DNA from: a virus | Virus record (IMG/VR): IMGVR_UViG_3300042988_000311 | Location: 1-35,765 of that record | Length of the DNA stretch: 35,765 bases | Reading direction: 5' to 3' (one strand) | Shown here: one piece after another, positions 21,640-27,574 of the stretch | Layout: each line of letters begins with the position of its first letter | How positions within the stretch are numbered: position 1 is the first letter of the stretch | The notes under the pieces: model-generated | The model's database searches: none | What the model saw: the letters and a program-made list of their open reading frames with translations, nothing else | Told to the model about the DNA's origin: nothing | Program-made: the position numbers and the translations under genes

Positions 21640-22170
21640 TTACGGTGCGAGAATTTTATCATACGTGTGTGTAATATTTTTGAATACTCTCTCGACTTTA
21701 TCTCTTTTTACCCATTCCCCATTTTCTAATGAAATATCGAAGGAGTTTAGAATTTTTTCTTCAGTGTGTTTTCTATTCAAAACGAATTCATACTTCAAAA
21801 CAGAAAAGTTTCTGTAAGGATCATAAGTTTGATAAGTTGTCAATCTTGCATCCAGATCAACAGTCATTCCAATTTTATAATGTTCTGGGAATGATGGATT
21901 CATTATCACGTAGACGAACCCAGATGGTTGAGAAATAATATTACCACCAATACTCGACAGGTACTTCATAACAGTTAACGCTGCTAATTTCCTCGTATAT
22001 CTATAATTTTTATTGGCAAGGTTAAACGATTTTTTGTTCAAAACATTCACGTATGCATGCATGTATGACAGTAAATGATCTTCGGAGATTTCGAATGGTC
22101 TTGATGGCAATTTACCTTCAAAAACCAACACATCTAAAATTCTCTGTTCTTGATCAGTGATAGATTTCAT
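21640..22170 (-). CDS. T5orf172 / GIY-YIG-like nuclease domain protein (176 aa)
   Basis: The C-terminal half carries the T5orf172 pattern, a GIY-YIG relative: GFVYVIMNPSFPEHYKIGMT near 91-110, then a DLDARLTTYQTYDPYRNF segment and a KHTEEKIL with the likely catalytic Glu near 147. The N-terminal 85 residues are helical. The start at 22170 has AAGGA. Such genes are often mobile endonucleases, which fits its place between tRNA-Tyr and a broken tRNA-Tyr copy. Confidence 0.78.
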   Translation of the reverse strand: MKSITDQEQRILDVLVFEGKLPSRPFEISEDHLLSYMHAYVNVLNKKSFNLANKNYRYTRKLAALTVMKYLSSIGGNIISQPSGFVYVIMNPSFPEHYKIGMTVDLDARLTTYQTYDPYRNFSVLKYEFVLNRKHTEEKILNSFDISLENGEWVKRDKVERVFKNITHTYDKILAP

Positions 22171-22221
22171 ATCATTCCTTACCTTTCTACATCTCAATAA
22201 CTCTTTTTATCGATAGGACTT

Positions 22222-22251
22222 CCTGCCATACCATTACGGCGGCACCTCCAA
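22222..22251 (-). pseudogene. 5' half of a tRNA-Tyr-like gene (remnant)
   Basis: GGAGGTG followed by CCGCCGTAATGGTATGGCA nearly repeats the acceptor strand and D-arm of tRNA-Tyr (21546-21632), then diverges with no anticodon or T-arm. A truncated duplicate. Confidence 0.7.
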
Positions 22252-22257
22252 AACTAT

Positions 22258-22343
22258 TATAGCAACATCATAAGTTGGATTCGAACCAACATTTCCAGGC
22301 AAAGACGCCGGGTTTCCTACCTTACTTAGAAGACTATGTTGTA
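22258..22343 (-). ncRNA. tRNA-like element with T-arm, anticodon unresolved
   Basis: CAACAT pairs with ATGTTG at the ends, and GTTGG-TTCGAAT-CCAAC is a normal T-arm. The acceptor strands are offset by about 5 nt, there is no CCA, and the putative anticodon stem (CCGGC/CCTGG, loop GTCTTTG) has a mismatch. Possibly a degenerate tRNA. Confidence 0.4.
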
Positions 22344-22471
22344 ACTATATCAAAACACACTACGGAATCGAACCGCAGTCGTCGACCTTTCCCTCCAGGG
22401 AATTGATACTCAGCTAACTACCTCGGTAGCGAACCGTTCATCAGCATTGTACTAGTGTGTTTTGATATAGT
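22344..22471 (-). ncRNA. Structured RNA E, closing-stem family with a T-arm
   Basis: A perfect 19-bp terminal stem (arms ACTATATCAAAACACACTA at both ends in inverted form). Its 3' arm follows directly on a T-arm (CTGCGG-TTCGATT-CCGTAG), so the long stem sits where an acceptor stem would. Inside, TTCCC-TGGA-GGGAA and CTACC/GGTAG hairpins. Variable family pair: C-G. No CCA. Confidence 0.6.
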
Positions 22472-22495
22472 GGCAGTTTAGTCCGATAACTGCCA
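22471..22495 (-). ncRNA. Short hairpin
   Basis: Perfect TGGCAGTT / AACTGCCA stem with a 9-nt loop. The following 80 nt to 22577 hold no gene that I can see. Confidence 0.35.
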
Positions 22496-22577
22496 AAGAG
22501 TTGTTGTATCTTTGCTCTAGAACAAACTTACATTTAGCTTTCGCTAGGCACTCCACGTTTGAGCCTTCTGGTTAGAT

Positions 22578-22683
22578 ACCATATGTAAACACACTAACGA
22601 ACCTGGCTGTGGGATTCGAACCCACTTGTTCCCGTAGCACCAGCAGTACTGCTACGATACTGGTCAATGTGTTTTCATATGGT
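22578..22683 (-). ncRNA. Structured RNA F, closing-stem family with a T-arm
   Basis: 16-position terminal stem (ACCATATGAAAACACA with TGTGTTTACATATGGT, one A-A mismatch). Inside, CGTAGCA/TGCTACG hairpin and a normal T-arm GTGGG-TTCGAAT-CCCAC. Variable family pair: G-C. Its 5' arm overlaps the CCA end of tRNA-Lys(UUU). Confidence 0.6.
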
Positions 22684-22754
22684 AGGGGCACAGGGAATCG
22701 AACCCTGATAGACCGGTTAAAAGCCGGATATTCTAGCCGTTGAATTATACCCCC
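22680..22754 (-). tRNA. tRNA-Lys(UUU)
   Basis: Acceptor GGGGGTA/TGCCCCT, loop CTTTTAA on TCCGG/CCGGT, discriminator A, CCA encoded. Confidence 0.92.
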
Positions 22755-22757
22755 ATA

Positions 22758-22832
22758 TGGTCCACAGCCAGAGAATCGAACTCTGTTAGTCCGGGTAAGA
22801 GCCGGATACTTCGCCAGCAAAGTTTGCTGTGG
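22758..22832 (-). tRNA. tRNA-Lys(CUU)
   Basis: Acceptor CCACAGC/GCTGTGG, loop CTCTTAC on TCCGG/CCGGA, discriminator A, CCA encoded. Confidence 0.88.
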
Positions 22833-22869
22833 ATGGATCGTAAAGTTTTGTCTTTTACGTGCCATCCGG
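22833..22869 (-). ncRNA. Hairpin upstream of tRNA-Lys(CUU)
   Basis: GGATGG and CGTAAA pair in turn with TTTACG and CCATCC, giving a 12-bp interrupted stem without a T tail. Confidence 0.35.
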
Positions 22870-22948
22870 ACCATACGGGGGTCACAGATGACACTATCGT
22901 TTCGCTGAACGTTTCATGACATTCTTCCTTTGTTAAAAATAAAAATAG

Positions 22949-22988
22949 TTGGCGCCTCGTAGGGGTTTCGATCCCCTTGCCAGGAAAT
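22949..22988 (-). pseudogene. 3' part of a tRNA (T-arm and CCA end only)
   Basis: T-arm AGGGG-ATCGAAA-CCCCT followed by ACGAGGC, G and CCA, with no matching 5' half. It resembles the T-arm of the adjacent tRNA-Asp, so likely a truncated duplicate. Confidence 0.6.
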
Positions 22989-23063
22989 TGGCGGTCTCAA
23001 GGGGTAACGATCCCCTTCTTTAGCAGTGACAGTGCTACGTGCGTCCATGAACACTTTGAGACC
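22989..23063 (-). tRNA. tRNA-Asp(GUC)
   Basis: Acceptor GGTCTCA/TGAGACC, loop CTGTCAC on TAGCA/TGCTA, discriminator G, CCA encoded. D-loop TTCATGGACG and T-loop ATCGTTA match those of tRNA-Gly(UCC), with bases 54 and 58 exchanged. The first base is shared with the stop codon of the HNH gene. Confidence 0.88.
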
Positions 23064-23491
23064 TATTCTAGCCTTGTCCCTCGGGGGACAAGGCCGTTTT
23101 GTATATCGATGCCTAATTTGGCTGCTTTTTTAATTCTATTTTTTCCTTCTTCGCTGGCATTTTTTACTCCCCAATTATGAGTTTGGGTGTGGCAGTTTGG
23201 ACAAATTACTCTTAAATTTTCCAATCTGTTGTCTCTATTATTGCCATTCATGTGATCGATTTGTAATGTTAGATGAATTCCATTGTGTATATTTGTTTGA
23301 CCACAAACCTCACAACATTCTCCTCTTATTGACAAGACGTATTTTCTTATCGAACGACTATAGCATGAATTTTCATTCAGATGTTGTTTGGTTGTATACT
23401 CACCCTGGCATTTGTTCGAACAATATTTGCCGGAACTTTGTGATGGATGATATTCGAATTCAACTTCACAATTTGTACATTTTGATTTCAT
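23063..23491 (-). CDS. HNH homing-type endonuclease (142 aa)
   Basis: N-terminal zinc finger (CTNCEVEF...YCSNKC) at 4-29, then a His-Asn-His nuclease core: CEVCGQTNIHNG near 60, LQIDHMNGNNRDNRLENLRVICPNCH near 76-100. The same layout as the HNH gene at 25028-25438. It has a late promoter (23511-23518) and GAGG before the ATG, like T4 freestanding homing genes. Its 3' end encodes a perfect 10-bp hairpin (GCCTTGTCCC, CCGA loop) that abuts tRNA-Asp. Mobility between tRNA clusters is the likely role. Confidence 0.9.
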   Translation of the reverse strand: MKSKCTNCEVEFEYHPSQSSGKYCSNKCQGEYTTKQHLNENSCYSRSIRKYVLSIRGECCEVCGQTNIHNGIHLTLQIDHMNGNNRDNRLENLRVICPNCHTQTHNWGVKNASEEGKNRIKKAAKLGIDIQNGLVPRGTRLE

Positions 23492-23510
23492 AGTTAGACC
23501 TCTTCACATC

Positions 23511-23518
23511 TATTTATC
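23511..23518 (-). promoter_or_regulatory. T4-type late promoter box
   Basis: GATAAATA on the minus strand, 19 nt upstream of the HNH start. Confidence 0.65.
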
Positions 23519-23649
23519 ATTCTAACTATGACTCGTGAAATTTAAGATTTGTCCAGACACAAAATATATAATGGTCATTGTCGTTGAAAGTCTAGCAGGA
23601 AAATAGTCTATAGTATATATTAAGGTTTCTGCTGACTTCTGAACAAAAT

Positions 23650-23729
23650 TGGTGCAGCCAAAGGACTCGAACCTTTGTGACAACTAGTATGGAGCGCTCT
23701 TTCGGGCGCCTGTCTTCTCCATCGCTGCA
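23650..23729 (-). tRNA. Divergent tRNA-like gene, anticodon unresolved
   Basis: T-arm AAAGG-TTCGAGT-CCTTT and a CCA end preceded by GGCTGCA, which pairs with the 5' TGCAGC. One nucleotide is missing between acceptor and CCA. The only stem in the anticodon position, GGCGC/GCGCT, has loop CCGAAAGA, lacking T33; if read it would give GAA (Phe). Confidence 0.5.
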
Positions 23730-23734
23730 TAAAT

Positions 23735-23825
23735 TGGTGGACAACAATGGGAATCTAACCCACTTCTTCCTCCTATGCTATTAGGAAGTTTCAGCACAGC
23801 ATCAGTGCGTCACAACAGTAAGTCC
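23735..23825 (-). tRNA. Divergent tRNA-like gene, anticodon unresolved
   Basis: T-arm GTGGG-TTAGATT-CCCAT and an encoded A-CCA end; the acceptor pairs only over GGAC/GTCC. Internal stems GCAC/GTGC and CTTCCTA/TAGG-AGGAAG are clear, but no standard anticodon loop. Confidence 0.42.
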
Positions 23826-23828
23826 ATA

Positions 23829-23888
23829 TCACATTGATAGTTTCGCCTTCAACCGACTTTAAAATCAGCCGCGGTTTAAACAATGTGA
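23829..23888 (-). ncRNA. Structured RNA G
   Basis: TCACATTG / CAATGTGA terminal stem with inner AACCG/CGGTT stem. No T-arm or CCA. Confidence 0.4.
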
Positions 23889-23893
23889 AAACT

Positions 23894-23967
23894 TGGTGTC
23901 CCTAGCGAATCCCGACATCGCATCGCCGACGTGAAAGGCCGGTGTTCTTCCTTTAAACTATAGGGAC
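23894..23967 (-). tRNA. tRNA-Glu(UUC)
   Basis: Acceptor GTCCCTA/TAGGGAC, loop CTTTCAC on CCGGC/GTCGG, discriminator A, CCA encoded. The T-loop is atypical (GTCGGGA). Confidence 0.83.
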
Positions 23968-24027
23968 TAAAACTTTATCATGTCTCGGTTGATTATTATA
24001 ATCAACCGATAGACGAATCGTGCATTA

Positions 24028-24104
24028 ATCATATAAAAACACAATAAACAGGCAATCAATTCCTAACTCGCACTCACCACGAGGTTATTGTGTTTTTATA
24101 TGAT
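24028..24104 (-). ncRNA. Structured RNA D, closing-stem family
   Basis: A perfect 20-bp terminal stem (arm ATCATATAAAAACACAATAA) encloses 37 nt. Variable family pair: A-T. Upstream, at 23986-24010, a further palindromic hairpin CGGTTGAT/ATCAACCG. Confidence 0.6.
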
Positions 24105-24185
24105 TCCTCGCTACACGGTCTTTCACAAGATTGCGGACTGTTACCACTCAGCATCATTATCGTGCGTTGTGTTGTCTTGCGAGGA
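24105..24185 (-). ncRNA. Structured RNA H
   Basis: A 7-bp terminal stem TCCTCGC/GCGAGGA with inner CAAGA/TCTTG, about tRNA size (81 nt) but without T-loop, anticodon arm or CCA. Directly adjacent to RNA D. Confidence 0.45.
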
Positions 24186-24248
24186 CATCATATTTTATGA
24201 ATTTTTAATGGACTTTGAACAACTACTCTATCGTTTGTTGTCATGTGT

Positions 24249-24277
24249 ATTGTAACACTGTTTTGATTTATTGTCAA
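24249..24277 (-). promoter_or_regulatory. tRNA-cluster promoter 1
   Basis: TTGACA, 17 bp, TACAAT. Reads towards RNA H, RNA D and tRNA-Glu. The 24186-24494 gap holds three such promoters and no gene. Confidence 0.83.
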
Positions 24278-24343
24278 CTCTTTTTGTGTCTACTAGCACT
24301 GAAGCTACCGTTTCCATAGAGTTATCAACTAATCTAAGTGCGT

Positions 24344-24372
24344 ATTGTAACACACCTTTGAATTACTGTCAA
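24344..24372 (-). promoter_or_regulatory. tRNA-cluster promoter 2
   Basis: TTGACA, 17 bp, TACAAT. Confidence 0.83.
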
Positions 24373-24445
24373 GTGATTTTGTTATCACTGGGATATTGCC
24401 TGTAGGCTATCAGGCTGCCTTGTTGATTTCTCAACTCATGCTATG

Positions 24446-24474
24446 ATTGTAACAGGAAGGTGATTTATTGTCAA
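24446..24474 (-). promoter_or_regulatory. tRNA-cluster promoter 3
   Basis: TTGACA, 17 bp, TACAAT. Confidence 0.83.
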
Positions 24475-24494
24475 CTCTCTTCTTAAAATATTTT

Positions 24495-24570
24495 TGGTGC
24501 GGCTGGAGGGATTCAAACCCCCGGCATACGGTGTAGAAGACCGCTATTCTATTCACTGAATTACAGCCGC
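24495..24570 (-). tRNA. tRNA-Arg(UCU)
   Basis: Acceptor GCGGCTG/CAGCCGC, loop CTTCTAC on GCGGT/ACCGT, discriminator A, CCA encoded. Confidence 0.92.
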
Positions 24571-24600
24571 ATCAAAAATACTCTGTTTGTCTAAGGCTAT

Positions 24601-24629
24601 ATTGTATCAGGTTGTTGATTTGTTGTCAA
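24601..24629 (-). promoter_or_regulatory. tRNA-cluster promoter 4
   Basis: TTGACA, 17 bp, TACAAT; just upstream of tRNA-Arg and just after a terminator. Confidence 0.84.
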
Positions 24630-24636
24630 CCACATT

Positions 24637-24669
24637 CGTAAAAAAGTCAGAATGATTAGTTCTGACTTT
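24637..24669 (-). terminator. Rho-independent terminator
   Basis: Minus-strand AAAGTCAGAA / TTCTGACTTT stem followed by TTTT; separates the tRNA-Val(GAC) transcript from promoter 4. Confidence 0.85.
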
Positions 24670-24758
24670 ATCCAATATATTCGGCAAACACCCACTGGTG
24701 AAGGTGCTGACTCTATTACCCATCTGTTCAATAAGTAAGACCTGCCTTATTCCTAGAA

Positions 24759-24831
24759 TGCCACTGAAGAGATTCGAACTCTTATTCTCCACATAGTCAG
24801 TATGTAGTCTTATCCATTAGATGACAGTGAC
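24759..24831 (-). tRNA. tRNA-Val(GAC), CCA not encoded
   Basis: Acceptor GTCACTG/CAGTGGC, T-arm AAGAG-TTCGAAT-CTCTT, loop CTGACTA on ACATA/TGTGG (one A-G mismatch). The discriminator A is followed by TTC, unlike the other tRNAs here. Confidence 0.75.
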
Positions 24832-24898
24832 ACCTGTTACCAATGATATTATCAGACGACTACTCTGATTCAGAAGTAACATAACTATTTATGGTGTA

Positions 24899-24927
24899 AT
24901 TATATCATCTATTCTATTTTTTGTCAA
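24899..24927 (-). promoter_or_regulatory. tRNA-cluster promoter 5, full consensus
   Basis: Exact TTGACA, 17 bp, exact TATAAT. Confidence 0.86.
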
Positions 24928-24957
24928 CAAAAAAGAGACCATTACAGTCTCTTTTTG
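24928..24957 (-). terminator. Rho-independent terminator
   Basis: AAAAAGAGAC / GTCTCTTTTT stem with T tail, ending the HNH transcript directly before promoter 5. Confidence 0.86.
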
Positions 24958-25027
24958 TTCCGATTGCTCACGTCGGAAGTTTAGTTTGCCAACTTGAGCG
25001 CCCCACGATTTTGTTTGGTGCCCCAGG

Positions 25028-25438
25028 TTAGAATGATTTACCCTCGTGATACCGTTTCATTCTACTATGTCTTCCATTGCCCTTGTTCTTTGCTTTGTAA
25101 GTTGGTGTCTTGCTATGGCAATTCGGACAGAGTAAAGTTAGATTGCTCTCGTCATTGTTTGAAGAGTTACCATCGATGTGTTCAACTTCGAGTGTGATAG
25201 GATCTCCCAGCCATTCACTCAGATTACAACTAGAACAAGTCTTGTTAAATTTTTCAAGTAAGTATCGCCTTATGTGACCACTTAATCCCTTGCCCTCTAT
25301 TTCTTCCCCGCGCTGCCACTTGTCTATGAACTGTTTATACTTCAATTCAGCCTGACATTTGTTATCACAGAACTTACCTCTAGTGTTTTTTCTTAGAAGG
25401 TTTAACTTGTTACAGTTTATACAATGATATGTTTTCAT
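25028..25438 (-). CDS. HNH homing-type endonuclease (136 aa)
   Basis: Same architecture as 23063-23491: N-terminal finger CINCNKLN...FCDNKC at 6-28, then CSSCNLSEW near 68 and an EVEHIDGNSSNNDESNLTLLCPNCHSKTPTY nuclease core near 84-112. The basic C-terminus (KGNGRHSRMKRYHEG) is likely DNA-binding. A freestanding endonuclease between tRNA genes, bounded by two terminators; no late box seen. Confidence 0.9.
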   Translation of the reverse strand: MKTYHCINCNKLNLLRKNTRGKFCDNKCQAELKYKQFIDKWQRGEEIEGKGLSGHIRRYLLEKFNKTCSSCNLSEWLGDPITLEVEHIDGNSSNNDESNLTLLCPNCHSKTPTYKAKNKGNGRHSRMKRYHEGKSF

Positions 25439-25442
25439 ATAG

Positions 25443-25472
25443 AAAAAGTCAGAGTGTTACCTCTGACTTTTA
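25443..25472 (-). terminator. Rho-independent terminator
   Basis: Minus-strand AAAAGTCAGAG / CTCTGACTTTT stem with T tail, just downstream of tRNA-Thr. Confidence 0.86.
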
Positions 25473-25474
25473 TT

Positions 25475-25551
25475 TGGTGCCCCCACACGGACTCGAACCG
25501 CGGACCTCTCGCTTACAAGGCGAACGCACTAGCCAACTGTGCTATAGGGGC
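25475..25551 (-). tRNA. tRNA-Thr(UGU)
   Basis: Acceptor GCCCCTA/TGGGGGC, loop CTTGTAA on TTCGC/GCGAG, discriminator A, CCA encoded. Confidence 0.92.
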
Positions 25552-25562
25552 TTATTCTTTAT

Positions 25563-25721
25563 TTACTTCTTGCCGCCTGGCACACGAAGTTCACTTGCGA
25601 GAACCTTAGCGTGACTGCGAATAAACGCTTTGCGTTGAGTCTTATCTACTACTTGACCGAACAGTGACTTAACACTCTTTGGTACTTTTACTGCTTTCGC
25701 GTCATATCCCCTACAAGTCAT
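25563..25721 (-). CDS. Small basic protein (52 aa)
   Basis: ATG at 25721 after AGAGA; ends at TAA 25563. Lys/Arg-rich, MTCRGYDAKAVKVPKSV... with TQRKAFIRSHAKVL near 28-41, ending PGGKK. Probably nucleic-acid binding. Sits between tRNA-Asn and tRNA-Thr on the same transcript. Unrecognised. Confidence 0.65.
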   Translation of the reverse strand: MTCRGYDAKAVKVPKSVKSLFGQVVDKTQRKAFIRSHAKVLASELRVPGGKK

Positions 25722-25748
25722 TTTAGTTTCTCTTTCGTTTTAAATTCT

Positions 25749-25827
25749 TGGCTCCGGATGTGGGGTTCGAACCCACCTAACCAGGGATTAACAGTCCCGC
25801 CCATGCACCTAGCTCGGGTTTTCCGGA
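25749..25827 (-). tRNA. tRNA-Asn(GUU)
   Basis: Acceptor TCCGGAA/ATCCGGA (last pair mismatched), loop CTGTTAA on CGGGA/TCCCT, discriminator G, CCA encoded. Confidence 0.9.
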
Positions 25828-25871
25828 ATATTGTCTCAGACTTTCGTCATCAACGTTTTATTTATGTCTCT

Positions 25872-25900
25872 ATTGTATCACTTAAATTTTTTCTTAGCAA
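25872..25900 (-). promoter_or_regulatory. Leading promoter of the tRNA cluster
   Basis: TTGCTA, 17 bp, TACAAT on the minus strand, inside the 3' end of the 25878-26219 gene; first gene downstream is tRNA-Asn. Confidence 0.68.
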
Positions 25901-26219
25901 ACGTTTTGGATAACTTGCCTGCTTGCTTGAATTGCGTATCAACGCCGCTGTTCCATACGCTGTCTCTGAACTCACCCGACTTCAATCTGTCGAAGTGTTT
26001 GCGTACTAGTGCGTCTTGTTGTTCTTCGGATAGTTCACCATTACCTTGGCGATGTGCGTAACTCCAGTCACATACAATACTCAACACATGAGCAATAGCT
26101 GCCTGATCTAGTGTCACTGCTGCATACATCTGTAGTGAGTGAAGCATATCTTCATACACTTCTACCTTCTCACGCAGGGTCTTTAGTTCACCCTCATATC
26201 GTTCTACTTCGTGTTTCAT
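25878..26219 (-). CDS. Coiled-coil hypothetical protein (113 aa)
   Basis: Residues 1-32 are a heptad-patterned coiled coil (YEGELKTLREKVEVYEDMLH). The rest is helical, ending in a basic KLSKTFAKKKFK tail. Coupled by an ATGA overlap to the gene before it. Unrecognised. Confidence 0.78.
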   Translation of the reverse strand: MKHEVERYEGELKTLREKVEVYEDMLHSLQMYAAVTLDQAAIAHVLSIVCDWSYAHRQGNGELSEEQQDALVRKHFDRLKSGEFRDSVWNSGVDTQFKQAGKLSKTFAKKKFK

Positions 26220-26419
26220 AACTCAACCTTCTCAACTTCTTCTATAATGCGAACTACAATCAACTTATCATTGTCTGCGTCAATGCCGATCAATCGTTCT
26301 CGATGCTGTATTGCTTCTGACGCTGTTCCGTATGGGCCACTAATCATGTCTACACCGGAGATACCGTAGTCATAACCGATGTAATAGATTCGCATCTTCA
26401 TTTTTGTGATACTCATCAT
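26216..26419 (-). CDS. Small hypothetical protein (67 aa)
   Basis: ATGA overlaps at both ends place it in a tight early operon. The MRIYYIGYDYGISGVDMISGPYGTASEAI stretch resembles small phage proteins with one beta-beta-alpha unit. Unrecognised. Confidence 0.72.
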   Translation of the reverse strand: MMSITKMKMRIYYIGYDYGISGVDMISGPYGTASEAIQHRERLIGIDADNDKLIVVRIIEEVEKVEL

Positions 26420-26637
26420 ACTTCCTTCAATATATCAAACAAGGTGCCGTACTCCCACTCCATATTGAGTCGCTGATCACCGTACTTCATTACTGTTCTA
26501 CGACTTATCTTCTTCAGCCATATCCGGTGACCGCTGATTGTAGTAACAGGATACCAAGCGAACCAGTCTTCCCAAGGGTGCTGTATTTGCTTGATGTAGT
26601 CTACGTAATCAATATCACCGCCGAACCATTCACTCAT
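26416..26637 (-). CDS. Small hypothetical protein (73 aa)
   Basis: Trp/Tyr-rich N-terminus (MSEWFGGDIDYVDYIKQI, HPWEDWFAWYP) and a basic centre (WLKKISRRTVMKYG). Resembles small T4-type proteins of unknown role. ATGA overlaps on both sides. Confidence 0.75.
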   Translation of the reverse strand: MSEWFGGDIDYVDYIKQIQHPWEDWFAWYPVTTISGHRIWLKKISRRTVMKYGDQRLNMEWEYGTLFDILKEV

Positions 26638-26837
26638 AATGAGCTACCGCAGTCAATTCGCCATGGACACGTTGATAGCATTTGCGTAGAGCAATCGTCG
26701 TGACCGTGACAGTGAGGAGCGACTTTGCCGCGTAGCTCAACAATCTTACGATGTATTGCCGCGCGATCAGGTGAGTTTGACTTACCCCGATTGCTTAATT
26801 TTGCTTCACTGTTCAGTAGTTGTTGTAGCTCGGTCAT
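26634..26837 (-). CDS. Small protein with Cys/His cluster (67 aa)
   Basis: A helical, basic N-terminus and a C-terminal PHCHGHDDCSTQMLSTCPWRIDCG with four Cys and two His residues that could bind a metal. Operon-coupled. Unrecognised. Confidence 0.72.
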   Translation of the reverse strand: MTELQQLLNSEAKLSNRGKSNSPDRAAIHRKIVELRGKVAPHCHGHDDCSTQMLSTCPWRIDCGSSL

Positions 26838-27145
26838 GGTTTATTTTCCAAATATCTAATTGTCTCTGATAATAACTTTACTACATGGGACTGTTCATTT
26901 AATCCATCATTCAGTAGCGCTTTCCTAAAAATGTTCGCAGTCATAATCAAATATCCTAAATCTTTACCATAGATTTGTCCCGGCGTTTTGATGTATGGTT
27001 CTCCATTAACACTACTAATTTTTCGTGTTTCCCTGTAGATTTCAATTGCCTTTTCCAATATCTGTCCATTAGACATCTTTAGCAGATCGACCAGTAACTG
27101 GTCATCTGACACGACTAATGGTTGTGTTATTTCTCTCAACCTCAT
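26834..27145 (-). CDS. Hypothetical protein (103 aa)
   Basis: All-helical. The N-terminus MRLREITQP is similar to the MKINEVVQP of the protein starting at 8853. The C-terminal 70 residues include IYGKDLGYLIMTANIFRKAL. Coupled at both ends by ATGA. Unrecognised. Confidence 0.75.
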   Translation of the reverse strand: MRLREITQPLVVSDDQLLVDLLKMSNGQILEKAIEIYRETRKISSVNGEPYIKTPGQIYGKDLGYLIMTANIFRKALLNDGLNEQSHVVKLLSETIRYLENKP

Positions 27146-27336
27146 TTTCTAGAGGCTCTCTCGATATCAACTAGTAGTTTGATTCCAATCGGTAGCAACT
27201 TAATATACTCCGGATTAATTTTATAATCAGGAGTAAGTCCTAGTTCATGTATACGATTCTGCCAGTTGGAGAACTCTACTTTAAGCTCAGCCAGTGGACG
27301 CAGTGGTATATTCTTTAGTTCATTTAGCTCGGCCAT
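27142..27336 (-). CDS. Small hypothetical protein (64 aa)
   Basis: Helical, with a PLRPLAELKVEFSNWQNRIHELGL stretch. Overlaps the upstream gene by 17 nt and the downstream gene by ATGA. Unrecognised. Confidence 0.7.
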   Translation of the reverse strand: MAELNELKNIPLRPLAELKVEFSNWQNRIHELGLTPDYKINPEYIKLLPIGIKLLVDIERASRK

Positions 27337-27532
27337 GCCATTCCTTTACTAGTCTAGATGCTATCTTAATACCACTGCCTACTTCGCCATCAAAACATGT
27401 GGCACTTAGTGCCAAGTCAGCAGAGATTGCCTCCACGATGGCAGCAACCAAGCTGTTAATATCACTAGCGTGAACCCATCGGCCACTGATGTCAGTGTAC
27501 AAACTAGATTTTAGTTCAGTAATTTTGTTCAT
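27320..27532 (-). CDS. Small hypothetical protein (70 aa)
   Basis: First gene of the 25878-27532 operon. The promoter -10 box ends 5 nt before the ATG, so this mRNA should be leaderless. Sequence is alpha/beta with DINSLVAAIVEAISADLALSATCFDG. Unrecognised. Confidence 0.7.
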   Translation of the reverse strand: MNKITELKSSLYTDISGRWVHASDINSLVAAIVEAISADLALSATCFDGEVGSGIKIASRLVKEWHGRAK

Positions 27533-27537
27533 AGATT

Positions 27538-27566
27538 ATTGTAATTGAACTACTGAACAAAGTCAA
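27538..27566 (-). promoter_or_regulatory. Early promoter giving a leaderless transcript
   Basis: TTGACT, 17 bp, TACAAT; predicted +1 falls on or next to the ATG at 27532. Confidence 0.76.
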
Positions 27567-27574
27567 TAGAGTTC

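Noticed and set aside
24607-24792. A 61-codon minus-strand frame in the tRNA cluster
   Set aside because: It runs through a terminator, a promoter and part of tRNA-Val(GAC), and has no ribosome binding site.
24810-24895. A 21-codon frame after a CATAAATA box on the minus strand
   Set aside because: Too short to support and it runs into tRNA-Val(GAC).
18222-25551. An opal-suppressor tRNA (anticodon UCA) explaining the UGA in the release factor
   Set aside because: None of the tRNAs whose anticodon I could read has UCA; some divergent tRNA-like genes remain unresolved, so it is not excluded elsewhere.
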